A stretch of 64,000 bases of DNA from Burkholderiales bacterium (GTDB lineage: Bacteria > Pseudomonadota > Gammaproteobacteria > Burkholderiales > Burkholderiaceae_D). A program made the translations under genes and the position numbers. Below are positions 17,254 to 25,382 of this stretch, piece after piece. Each line of letters starts with the position of its first letter. The first letter of the stretch is position 1. The stretch is taken from positions 1 through 64,000 of the forward strand of contig JACOUL010000044.1 of assembly GCA_016177875.1 (NCBI GenBank), written 5' to 3'. The notes beneath the pieces were generated by a model, which saw only the letters and a list, made by a program, of their open reading frames with translations, was not told the origin of the DNA and ran no database searches.

Positions 17254-18210
17254 TTACACTCCTAGTTGTTGACGCGGATTGAAGGCGAGGTCGCGCGCCA
17301 TGATTTGGTACAACTCACGCGCCTTGGGCGTTGCCGCCGAAGGCAATACGACTTCCAGCACCAAATATAAATCGCCCGGCGGGTTGCCCGGTATGCCGCG
17401 CCCCTTGAGACGCAGCTTCTTGCCTGACTGCGTGCCTTCGGGTATGCGCACTTCGACGACGCCGTCCGGGAGCGGCGCTTTCACGCTTGCGCCCAGTGCC
17501 GCTTCCCACGGCGCGATCGGCAATTGGGCATACACCTCCTTGCCTTCGACGCGATAACGTCCGTGCGGATTGAAATGCACTTCAAGATATAAGTCGCCGG
17601 CTTGACCGCCGCCCATGCCGGGAGCGCCTTGGCCCGCGAGACGGATCAATTGGCCTTCCTTCACGCCTTTGGGAATGCTCACATCGAGCTTGCGTTCGGC
17701 AAGCGCCGGATGGCCGCGCGCATCGGCTTGCGCAACGCGCAAATTCACCGTCCGCGTCGCGCCGCGATAGGCATCTTCCAGATCAAGCATGATCTTGGCA
17801 TGATGATCTTCGCCGCGCGTGGAAAAACGCGACTGTGCGCCGGCCGCTCCGCGTGCGCTGTCACGTGCGCCAAACCGTCCGAATAGTTCGGAAAAAAAGT
17901 CGCTGAAATCGGGGTTCGCGTCCCCGAAGCCTCGGCCGGAAAATTCGAATCCGGAGTCCCAACCCGGCGGCGGACGAAACTCTTGCCCCGCCTGATAGTT
18001 GCGGCCGAGCTGATCGTACGCAGCGCGCTTTTCCGGGTCCGATAAAACCGCGAAGGCTTCGTTGACTTCTTTCATGCGCGCCTCGGCATCCCTCTCTTTC
18101 GAGACGTCCGGATGATATTTGCGCGCCAGTTTGCGGAAGGCTTTTTTAATATCTTCTGCCGCGGCGTCCCGCTTCACGCCTAATACGTCGTAGTAATCCT
18201 TGAACTCCAC
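17254..18210 (-). CDS. cbpA: CbpA-type DnaJ co-chaperone
   Basis: A 318-residue protein with a GTG start and an AGGTG ribosome site. The J domain lies at 1-70 with intact HPD ([10 protein letters not shown]). A Gly/Phe-containing linker follows, then two C-terminal beta domains (substrate binding) and no zinc finger, which separates CbpA from DnaJ. It should deliver clients to DnaK. First gene of the cbpA-trxC-ftsH operon and divergent from three Hsp20 genes, so it is probably heat-induced. Confidence 0.92.
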   Translation of the reverse strand: MEFKDYYDVLGVKRDAAAEDIKKAFRKLARKYHPDVSKERDAEARMKEVNEAFAVLSDPEKRAAYDQLGRNYQAGQEFRPPPGWDSGFEFSGRGFGDANPDFSDFFSELFGRFGARDSARGAAGAQSRFSTRGEDHHAKIMLDLEDAYRGATRTVNLRVAQADARGHPALAERKLDVSIPKGVKEGQLIRLAGQGAPGMGGGQAGDLYLEVHFNPHGRYRVEGKEVYAQLPIAPWEAALGASVKAPLPDGVVEVRIPEGTQSGKKLRLKGRGIPGNPPGDLYLVLEVVLPSAATPKARELYQIMARDLAFNPRQQLGV

Positions 18211-18242
18211 GCGTCACCTGTCGGGCGTTAGTTGCTTGTAAA

Positions 18243-18272
18243 AGATGTGGTGCCGGCAAGCGCGAAATCAAG
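18243..18272 (-). promoter_or_regulatory. Possible sigma-32-like promoter for cbpA-trxC-ftsH
   Basis: On the minus strand CTTGAT and CCACATCT are separated by 16 nt, close to the heat-shock consensus CTTGAA / CCCCATNT. It lies ~33-62 bp upstream of the GTG start. Pattern match only. Confidence 0.4.
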
Positions 18273-18274
18273 GT

Positions 18275-18302
18275 ATTGAAATTCCGCATGCCGCACCTAT
18301 TT
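18275..18302 (+). promoter_or_regulatory. Possible sigma-32-like promoter for the Hsp20 genes
   Basis: ATTGAA, then 13 nt, then CACCTATTT, about 70-100 bp upstream of the first Hsp20 ATG. Weaker than the site on the opposite strand. The two elements are divergent and almost abutting. Confidence 0.35.
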
Positions 18303-18372
18303 TTGTGACACAGGCTGCGCAATACCAAACGCACGGCCTCATTCCACCACTTTAAAAACGGAGGGTTGAACC

Positions 18373-18813
18373 ATGTATCGATCCATGTTTCCCAGAGATA
18401 TATTTTCTGAACTTAACCGCCTGCAACATGAGGTGCAGCAAGCATTTGATACCGGCTTCGGCATTCGGGGCACAAGTCAGGCGACTTTCCCGGCCGTGAA
18501 TATCGGCGGCACGCCGCAAGCGATGGAGTTGTATGCGTTTGTACCCGGGCTGGACCCATCCAGCATTGAAGTCAATCTTGAGCGCGGCGTGCTGACCATC
18601 TCCGGCGAGCGTCCTGCCGATCTGCCGGCGCAGGGAGAGAAAACCGCTGTGCATATCAATGAGCGGTTTGCCGGCCGTTTCCGCCGCGTGATCAGTTTGC
18701 CGGAAGACGATGTCAATCCGAGCGGCGTGACCGCGCAATACCGCGACGGCGTACTGCACGTGACGATCAAACGCCGCGAGCAAGCTCAAGCGCGCCGTAT
18801 CTCGATTCAATAA
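18373..18813 (+). CDS. Hsp20 small heat-shock protein (first of three)
   Basis: 146 residues with a strong GGAGGG ribosome site. The alpha-crystallin domain (~45-135) ends with the A-x-x-x-DGVL block (AQYRDGVLHVTI) and a C-terminal I-x-I tail (ISI) that drives oligomer assembly. An ATP-independent holdase for unfolding proteins. It lies 13 bp before the next Hsp20 gene, so they are co-transcribed. Confidence 0.92.
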   Translation: MYRSMFPRDIFSELNRLQHEVQQAFDTGFGIRGTSQATFPAVNIGGTPQAMELYAFVPGLDPSSIEVNLERGVLTISGERPADLPAQGEKTAVHINERFAGRFRRVISLPEDDVNPSGVTAQYRDGVLHVTIKRREQAQARRISIQ

Positions 18814-18826
18814 GGAGGACTGCATC

Positions 18827-19204
18827 ATGACTGACAAAGTTACCCAAAAAAACGGCAGCGCTGCTCAAAAGGAAGCCGCCTTGCTACCCGCCGTCGACGT
18901 CATCGAAGATGCCAACGGCATCACCTTATTCGCCGATCTGCCGGGCGTAGCCAAGGACAAGCTGAACTTGCAGCTGGAAGCGGATAGTCTGACCATCGAA
19001 GGCGAAGTGTCGCTTGATCTACCGCAAGGCATGGAATCAAGCCACGCCGAAGTGCGTCTGCCCCGTTATCGCCGCACGTTTACGCTTTCCAAGGAATTGG
19101 ATAGCGACAAAGCGACGGCGGAATTCAAGAATGGCGTCTTGAAGTTGCGCATTCCGAAAGCGGAACATGCGCAGCCGCGTAAGATCGAAGTGCGGTACGC
19201 ATAA
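18827..19204 (+). CDS. Hsp20 small heat-shock protein (second of three)
   Basis: 125 residues with GGAGGA ahead of the ATG. The alpha-crystallin core starts PAVDVIEDANGITLFADLPGV and ends with AEFKNGVLKLRIP; the tail IEV serves as the I-x-I/V motif. The N-terminal arm is short. It differs clearly from copies one and three, so the trio is not a recent duplication and may form mixed oligomers. Confidence 0.92.
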   Translation: MTDKVTQKNGSAAQKEAALLPAVDVIEDANGITLFADLPGVAKDKLNLQLEADSLTIEGEVSLDLPQGMESSHAEVRLPRYRRTFTLSKELDSDKATAEFKNGVLKLRIPKAEHAQPRKIEVRYA

Positions 19205-19246
19205 GACGCGCCGCCAATCGACTCAGGTTACGTTACGGAGGGCAAG

Positions 19247-19756
19247 ATGAAGTTCGATGAAGCGATTAAGCAAGGCTTGTCCTCGTTTTGGGATTCGGTC
19301 GCCGAAGGGTGGCAGCACTTGCGCCATTCGGCGGCGAATGCCTTAACGCGATTTAAGCCGAGCGAACAAACCAATTTGCCGTTGAAGTCGGAAATCGACG
19401 ATATGTTTTATATGCCGTCGACCAGCTGGTCCATGTTGGGCGGCGACGTATTTGAAGACGCCGATCAAATCGTGGTGCGCCTGGAAGTCCCCGGCTTGGA
19501 TAAAAATGACTTAAGCATTGAAGTGCGGGATGACGCGCTCGTCGTGCGCGGCGAAAAACGCTTCGAGCGCGAAGAATCGGAAGGACGCTACCGCGTCTTG
19601 CAATGCGCTTACGGCAGCTTTCAGCGCGCCGTTCCCTTGCCGGTTGACGTCGTGGCGGAGCAGGCGAACGCGAGCTATAAAAACGGCGTGTTGCGCGTTG
19701 CGCTGCCCAAGGCGAGAACGCAAGCGCCGAAGTCGACCACCATTAAGGTTGACTGA
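19247..19756 (+). CDS. Hsp20 small heat-shock protein (third of three)
   Basis: 169 residues, with ACGGAGG ahead of the ATG. It has a longer N-terminal arm (~60 residues, FWDSVAEGWQHLRHSAANALTRF), then an alpha-crystallin domain ending ASYKNGVLRVALP and a final IKV. Reminiscent of the longer Hsp20 forms in heat-resistance islands. Its 3' end overlaps the stop region of the convergent AsmA-like gene by 14 bp. Confidence 0.92.
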   Translation: MKFDEAIKQGLSSFWDSVAEGWQHLRHSAANALTRFKPSEQTNLPLKSEIDDMFYMPSTSWSMLGGDVFEDADQIVVRLEVPGLDKNDLSIEVRDDALVVRGEKRFEREESEGRYRVLQCAYGSFQRAVPLPVDVVAEQANASYKNGVLRVALPKARTQAPKSTTIKVD

Positions 19757-22700
19757 ATTTCGGCTGACTGACCGTGCCCGACAAAACCAGGCTGGCCGAA
19801 TGCGACGGCCGGCCGGGCGTTTTTAGCTCGACAGCCAAGCTGCCTTCCACATTATCGGAGGCGTCGACGTTGGCACTGCCTGCCGCACTCACCAAACCCG
19901 CCTTGAGACTGATTTTGCGGACTTGGATCGTGCCTCCGGCCACGACATAGTTGCCGTCGGCGCTGGTGAAGGGAAACTTTCCGCCATTGCCCTTGCCGCG
20001 CAAGAGCGCCACTAAATCCACGCCGACCAAAGCGCCGTTTTGAACGGCAAAGCTGCCGCTCGCGCGCAGGCCGGCCATCAGTTTGCTCGGGTCTTTGCTT
20101 TGCGTGATGTACTTCATGTTGCCATCGATCTGGCCGCTTTGCAGCAGTTGCGGCAAGAATTTTTCGGCATCGACCCGGCTTACTTTCAACTCGCCGGAAA
20201 GACTCCAGGTTGTGCCCCATTGCAAGTTGGCGTTACCCGTCAAGGTGCCGTCGTGAAGCGTACCGGACATCTGTTGCAGGATAAGCTGGTTGCGGTCAGC
20301 GATGCCGGTGGCGTTGAAATTATTCAGGCTGAGCTTGGAACCGAGCACGGCGGCGAAGGTGTCGGCGCGCATATCCACTTGCACCGATCCCGACTTAGGA
20401 TGCAGTTCGACATGCAGATTATCCTTGGCGGCATCCAGCGTAATTTTTTTCCAATTGCCGTCATCGCCCATGTCGGCGCGCGCATTAAAGCGCGGCATCG
20501 GAATATCCAGCGACAAAAGACGTACATCGGTCGCGACAAACTGGCTGATCTTTAGCGCCGACGCGCCGGTTTTGCCGAACATGAGCCAGCTCAAACCCTC
20601 GCCGGTCACGGCGGGAGCCTTGAGTTGAATGGTGTTGAATCCGGTTTTCTCGCCCATGAGTTCGCCCACGCTGCCGTCGATCACCACTTCCGGCGCATTG
20701 ATCTGCGCGTCTTTGCCGACGGTCACGCCGAGCAACCGCCATTGCGGCTTCGGGAAAAGAGTGAAGTAAAGCTTGCCGATCTTTACCGGGTGATCGAATT
20801 GCGCGCTAGCGGCTTGTTCCAATTTCGGAATACGGCTGTCGAAGGAAATCACATGGATCATCACCACGCCGGAGATCATCAACATGATGACGGCGATGAC
20901 CGCTAAGCGAATCGCCTTGGCTGCGCTGAACGGAGGCGGCGTAGTTCCGCCGGCAGCCAACGAAGCGGTTCGCTTGGCTTCTTTTTCCGCTTCCTTTGCC
21001 GCTTTGGCGCGCGCTTTTTCTTCTTCCTTGAGCCGGGCTTGTTCTTCTTTGTCGCGCTGCGCCTGTTCTTTGGCCAAACGCTTGGCTTCCTGCTCGGCTT
21101 CCTTCTTCGCCTTGGCTTCCGCTTCGAGGCGCGCCTTTTCTTCCGCCTTTAGTCGCGCCTGCTCTTCGGCTTCGCGCCGCGCTTGTTCCTTGGCTTCTTG
21201 CTTGGCTTTTTCCTCGGCTTCTTTGCGCGCTTGCTCTTCCGCTTTTCTGCGCGCCTCTTCTTCCGCTCGCTGCCGGGCTTGCTCTTCCGCTTCGCGCTTC
21301 GCCTGTTCTTCCGCTTCGCGTTTTGCCTTGGCTTCCGCTTCCAAACGCACTTGTTCTTCGGCTTCACGGCGGGCACGCTCTTCCGCCTCGATGCGCGCTT
21401 TTTCCTCGGCTTCGACGCGGGCTTTTTCTTCTGCCTCGCGGCGTGCTTGCTCTTCCGCTTCCTGCCGCGCACGTTCTTCGGCTTCGATGCGTGCGCGTTC
21501 TTCCGCTTCTTGCTTGGCCTTGGCTTCGGCTTCTATGCGAGCACGTTCTTCCTCTTCGCGGCGCGCCTGTTCCTCTACTTCTCGGCGCGCTTGCTCTTCC
21601 GCCTCGCGCTTGGCGCGTTCTTCCCTTTCTATGCGGGCACGTTGCTCCGCTTCAATCCTGGCCTTCTCCTCGGCTTCGCGTCTTGCTTGTTCTTCAATCT
21701 CGCGTTGCGCACGCTCTTCGGCTTCTTGTTTCGCCTTTGCTTCCGCTTCGATTCGTGCGCGTTCCTCTGCCTCAAGGCGCGCCTTTTCCTCGGCTTCGCG
21801 TATTACGCGTTCCTCTTCCTCGCGGCGAGCCCGCTCTTCGGCTTCTCGTTTCGCTCTTTCCTCGTTCTCGATGCGAACGCGCTCTTCTGCTTCAATTCGG
21901 GCTTTCTCTTCTGCTTCGCGGCGGATTTTTTCTTCCGCCTCTTTCTTGGCGCGTTCTTGGGCTTCCTGCCGGGCTCTTTCTTCGGCCTCCTGCTTGGCTT
22001 TCCGCTCCGCTTCGATACGCGCTTTTTCCTCCGCTTCCCGGCGCACACGCTCTTCGGCTTCCTGGCGCGCGCGCTCCTCCGCCTCTTTCCGCGCTTTCTC
22101 TTCCGCTTCGCGTTTTGCCTTCGTTTCGGCTTCCTGGCGCGCTTTCTCTTCTGCCTCGCGGCGGGCCTTTTCCTCGGCTTCTTTTCTTGCGCGCTGTTCC
22201 GCTTCCTGGCGTGCTTTCTCTTCTGCCTCGCGCCGAGCTTTTTCTTCGGCTTCTTTTCGTGCCCGCTCTTCGGCTTCGCGCTTGGCTTTGGCCTCCGCTT
22301 CCAACCGCGCTTTTTCCACTGCTTCGCGTCGCGCCTTTTCTTCCGCTTCTTTCTTGGCGCGTTCCTCGGCTTCGCGTTTAGCTTTGGCTTCCGCTTCCTC
22401 GCGGGCACGTTCCTCGGCTTCGCGCTTTGCCTTGGCCTCGGCATCTATGCGCGCTTTTTCTTCGGCTGCTTTCTTCGCTTTTTCAGCGAGTTCACGCTGA
22501 ATCTTTTCTTCTTCCATGCGACGCCGATGCGCTTCCGCATCCCGGCGCGCTTTTTCCTCGGCGTCGCGTTTGCGCGCATCTTGCGCCGCCACACGCGCGG
22601 CTTGTTCGGCTTCCGCTTTACGCCGCTCGTCTTCCTGATGGGTACGCGCGGCTTCTTCTTCGCGCAACATGTCGTCGATCAAGGCTTTCTGTTCCGCCTG

Positions 22701-23111
22701 CACCTCGATTACGTCATCAGGCTGGGAAACAAGCGAACGGAAATCCAGGCTGGCGGCCTGCGTGTTTGTCGGATTCGGTGTTGCGGCGACTTCGCGCATG
22801 AAGTCACCGATGGTGAGTTGGCTATTGGCGGCTTCCAAGGGGGCGGGCTGCACGGTAAAGCCGAAACCGGTGTCGCCGGTGGAAGGGGCGGCGCGGGCGA
22901 ATTCACGGACGTAATCGCCTTTGAGCAGCTGGTCCATCGCCTCGTGCAACTTGGCTTCGGTCTCGTCCAACCGTTCTTGCAACTCGGCCAAAGTTGCCTT
23001 TCCATCAACTTCTTTCAACACTTTGCGCAACTGGCGTGACAGTACCTTGGTTTTGCCAAGTGCTTCGCCCAACCCCTTGGCCGTCTTGGTAAAGATAGAA
23101 GAGGAATCCAT
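19743..23111 (-). CDS. Giant charged-helix protein with C-terminal AsmA-like domain
   Basis: 1122 residues. Residues ~1-75 look like a small helical/winged domain (KVLKEVDGKATLAELQERL). Residues ~155-715 are an almost unbroken Glu/Lys/Arg/Ala helix built of EAEEKAR/EAEERAR heptads, with few hydrophobic positions, as in ER/K single alpha-helices. A single TM follows at ~735-755. The last ~360 residues form an AsmA-like region (FDSRIPKLEQAASAQFDHPVKIGKLYFTLFPKPQWRLLGV). Predicted topology is helix in the cytoplasm and AsmA domain in the periplasm. AsmA relatives act in envelope lipid transport. I know of no close parallel for this joining. Confidence 0.8.
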   Translation of the reverse strand: MDSSSIFTKTAKGLGEALGKTKVLSRQLRKVLKEVDGKATLAELQERLDETEAKLHEAMDQLLKGDYVREFARAAPSTGDTGFGFTVQPAPLEAANSQLTIGDFMREVAATPNPTNTQAASLDFRSLVSQPDDVIEVQAEQKALIDDMLREEEAARTHQEDERRKAEAEQAARVAAQDARKRDAEEKARRDAEAHRRRMEEEKIQRELAEKAKKAAEEKARIDAEAKAKREAEERAREEAEAKAKREAEERAKKEAEEKARREAVEKARLEAEAKAKREAEERARKEAEEKARREAEEKARQEAEQRARKEAEEKARREAEEKARQEAETKAKREAEEKARKEAEERARQEAEERVRREAEEKARIEAERKAKQEAEERARQEAQERAKKEAEEKIRREAEEKARIEAEERVRIENEERAKREAEERARREEEERVIREAEEKARLEAEERARIEAEAKAKQEAEERAQREIEEQARREAEEKARIEAEQRARIEREERAKREAEEQARREVEEQARREEEERARIEAEAKAKQEAEERARIEAEERARQEAEEQARREAEEKARVEAEEKARIEAEERARREAEEQVRLEAEAKAKREAEEQAKREAEEQARQRAEEEARRKAEEQARKEAEEKAKQEAKEQARREAEEQARLKAEEKARLEAEAKAKKEAEQEAKRLAKEQAQRDKEEQARLKEEEKARAKAAKEAEKEAKRTASLAAGGTTPPPFSAAKAIRLAVIAVIMLMISGVVMIHVISFDSRIPKLEQAASAQFDHPVKIGKLYFTLFPKPQWRLLGVTVGKDAQINAPEVVIDGSVGELMGEKTGFNTIQLKAPAVTGEGLSWLMFGKTGASALKISQFVATDVRLLSLDIPMPRFNARADMGDDGNWKKITLDAAKDNLHVELHPKSGSVQVDMRADTFAAVLGSKLSLNNFNATGIADRNQLILQQMSGTLHDGTLTGNANLQWGTTWSLSGELKVSRVDAEKFLPQLLQSGQIDGNMKYITQSKDPSKLMAGLRASGSFAVQNGALVGVDLVALLRGKGNGGKFPFTSADGNYVVAGGTIQVRKISLKAGLVSAAGSANVDASDNVEGSLAVELKTPGRPSHSASLVLSGTVSQPKFSQP
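20990..22650. repeat. Degenerate 21-bp coding repeats (EAEEKAR heptads)
   Basis: About 80 imperfect copies of a seven-codon unit make up the helical region of the AsmA-like protein. Codon choice varies between copies, so the array is old rather than freshly amplified. Long open frames appear in other frames and on the other strand here only because of the repeat. Confidence 0.8.
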
Positions 23112-23324
23112 GCCAACCGCTCAACGTTTTTTAACAGAAATATTGTCGCAGCATAGCAGGTCAGGAAGGATTCGGGCAGTGCTTGCGTGGGTATTTCAAC
23201 AAGCTGACACACCGACTTGAAAGATTGGTAAATCGCGTTGCAGCATTTAGAGAATTTTTTCCGTTTCTTGCTGTCCACGTAGCAAGCAGCTTTTCATGAT
23301 ATTGGAATTGGGAGTTTTATTTAT

Positions 23325-23879
23325 ATGGCATTAGTTTCCATCAGCGACGCGGCCAAATTGGTTCGAAAAACCCGCGCTACCCTTTATCGTGACATTGAAA
23401 AAGGCGTTTTGACCAAGACCGTCTTGCAAGACGGCGACATCCGTATCGATACCACCGAACTGGCGCGCGCCTATGGCCCGCTGCCGAAAGAAGAAGTTGC
23501 AGTGCAAAAAACCGTGCCGGCGCCGAAAAAGACGGAAGCCGCGCCTAAAAAGCTGCCGGTGCGCACACCCAGCGACAAAATAAAAATGGCGTTGCAAGAG
23601 GAGCGCATCAAAGCACTGGAACGCGTGGTTGCGCTGGAAGCGGAATTGCGCCGCGTGAAGGATCAAGTGACGACAGAATTGCGTGCGCGCTTGACCGAAA
23701 AGGATCAGCTCATCAAGACGCTCGAAAGCAAAATCCTCTTTCTAGAGTTCGACAAACAAACGCAAGATGTGCCGACGTTACAAGCCACGGATCAAACCTA
23801 TACGCATGAACCGTCGGATTCCGGCCGCCGCGGATGGTGGAAGCGCGTCTTACAAAAAAATCCGAACGCGCACAAATAA
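23325..23879 (+). CDS. HTH protein with long coiled coil, KfrA/plasmid-regulator-like
   Basis: 184 residues, with GGGAG before the ATG. Residues 1-50 are a MerR/excisionase-like HTH (SISDAAKLVRKTRATLYRDIEKGVL). A Pro/Lys linker follows at 60-85 (APKKTEAAPKKLP). A coiled coil occupies ~88-150 (EERIKALERVVALEAELRRVKDQV), and the tail is basic (RRGWWKRVLQKNPNAHK). The layout is common in plasmid-borne regulatory or entry-exclusion-linked proteins. A DNA-binding role is likely; the target is unknown. It stands alone between the giant-helix gene and the protease gene. Confidence 0.7.
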   Translation: MALVSISDAAKLVRKTRATLYRDIEKGVLTKTVLQDGDIRIDTTELARAYGPLPKEEVAVQKTVPAPKKTEAAPKKLPVRTPSDKIKMALQEERIKALERVVALEAELRRVKDQVTTELRARLTEKDQLIKTLESKILFLEFDKQTQDVPTLQATDQTYTHEPSDSGRRGWWKRVLQKNPNAHK

Positions 23880-24002
23880 GACAGCAAGCTCGGCTTTCCT
23901 GCACAGCGTCGGATAACGCGGCGCTTTCGCCTTTAAGCAAGGCGAAAGTTGGGATACACTTGCCGTAATAACAATGCCAACCATCCCCTGGGAGGAGCAT
24001 CG

Positions 24003-25361
24003 TTGCCCTCTAAACCGAGGCGGGCCGATGCAGGATTCATCATGAAAAAAACCTTGTACGACATCCTGCGTGTGGCGCAGGATGCATCGGCCGACGACAT
24101 TGCTCGCGCTTATCAGGACGCCAGTGAAAAACTGCAGACCGCGGATAAGCATGATGCCAATGCGTTAATCGCCGTACGAGAAGCATTTCAAGTTCTGTCG
24201 AATACGCAGCGCCGCGCCGCCTACGATGCATCGCTCGCAAGCCGCGCGGCGCCGGCCTTAAGCCGATCCACGTTCGAGGACGATGAGAGTCGAAGCAGCG
24301 GGCACATGAAATGGATAATCGGCCTGGTTTTGGTCGCCGGCATCCTGATCTGGTGGCAGACCAGAAAACCCGAGACGAAACCGCCGCCTCCCGTTGCAAC
24401 GCAAGCCTCAACGGCGCAGACGCCGACGGCTATGCAGATTCCCTCGCAAGCAGCGCAGCCGAGCCGGGTCGCGGTCGGCAATCAGGCGCGTACGCCGGAA
24501 GAACTGTACGCCGAATTGGCGGGCAGCATCGCTCGCATCAATACCTTCAATGCGCAAGGCAATCAGCTTGCGATCGGCAGCGGCGTCGTCATCGGCAACG
24601 GCGTCGTCGTCACCAATTGCCATGTCACCCAAGGCGCGTCGCAAATCCAGGTGAGGATCGGCGGTGACGCTTTATCGGCGTCGATTGCCACTGCGGACGA
24701 GGAGTTCGATCTGTGCAAGCTGAACGTCGCCGGCTTGCGCGCCAGACCGGTCAATGTCGGCAGCGTCAATTCGGTACGCACCGGGCAGAAGGTGTATGCC
24801 ATCGGCGCGCCCCTCGGACTGGACCTGACCATCAGCGAAGGCATCGTCTCCTCTCTCCGTCAAACCGATGAAGGCACCATCATCCAGACCACGGCGCCGA
24901 TCTCGCCGGGATCGAGCGGCGGCGGCTTGTTCGATCCTGCCGGACAACTGATCGGCATCGTCACCTTCCAGACGCGCTCTGGCCAGAACCTCAACTTCGC
25001 CGTACCGGCAGACTGGATCGGCAGCATGCGCACACGCACCGTGTCGGCGGGTTCCTCCATGCCGAACGTATCGCCGGTCGAAGGCGCGCGCAAGCCTGAC
25101 GACGCGGCCGAAAAACTGGTCGGCACTTGGGTCTGCTTCAGCCCCGTGACCGGCCGCAATGTCGAACTGAGCTTTTACCGCGACCGGCGCGTGACCGGCA
25201 TCATGGAAGGCAAGGCGATTGCCGGCCAATATCAGGTCAACGGCAGGCTGTTGATGTTTTACGGCGGCGCTTCCGGCGGCGGCACAATCGAAGACCTCTC
25301 GGATAACAAATACATCCTGATTCTTCCCAGCGGCAATCGCGTTGCCTGCAACCGCAAGTAA
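24003..25361 (+). CDS. HtrA-like serine protease fused to a degenerate J-like domain
   Basis: 452 residues from a TTG placed 6 nt after GGAGGA; an ATG at 24042 is the alternative. Residues ~14-70 resemble a J domain (TLYDILRVAQDASADDIARAYQDA...VLSNTQRRAAYDASL), but HPD is absent (LQTADKHD in that place). One TM lies at ~101-118. A Pro/Ala/Thr linker leads to a trypsin-like domain with His in TNCHV (~205), Asp in EEFDLC (~234) and Ser in PGSSGGG (~304). A C-terminal beta domain (~360-452) replaces the usual PDZ. Probably anchored in the inner membrane with the protease in the periplasm. Confidence 0.85.
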   Translation: MPSKPRRADAGFIMKKTLYDILRVAQDASADDIARAYQDASEKLQTADKHDANALIAVREAFQVLSNTQRRAAYDASLASRAAPALSRSTFEDDESRSSGHMKWIIGLVLVAGILIWWQTRKPETKPPPPVATQASTAQTPTAMQIPSQAAQPSRVAVGNQARTPEELYAELAGSIARINTFNAQGNQLAIGSGVVIGNGVVVTNCHVTQGASQIQVRIGGDALSASIATADEEFDLCKLNVAGLRARPVNVGSVNSVRTGQKVYAIGAPLGLDLTISEGIVSSLRQTDEGTIIQTTAPISPGSSGGGLFDPAGQLIGIVTFQTRSGQNLNFAVPADWIGSMRTRTVSAGSSMPNVSPVEGARKPDDAAEKLVGTWVCFSPVTGRNVELSFYRDRRVTGIMEGKAIAGQYQVNGRLLMFYGGASGGGTIEDLSDNKYILILPSGNRVACNRK

Positions 25362-25382
25362 GATGCCGATCAGGTTCTGATC

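Noticed and set aside
20990..22650. CRISPR or minisatellite array
   Set aside because: Units are contiguous degenerate codons without spacers and lie within a reading frame.
20884..23039. Long open frames on the plus strand (about 540 and 620 codons) rich in Ala/Ser/Arg or Phe/Leu
   Set aside because: They are antisense shadows of the 21-bp heptad repeats; no ribosome site, biased repeats, and the minus-strand frame has sensible domains at both ends.
25368..25382. Terminator between the convergent protease and methyltransferase genes
   Set aside because: GATCAG-GTT-CTGATC is a perfect small palindrome, but the stem is only 6 bp and no T-run follows on either side.
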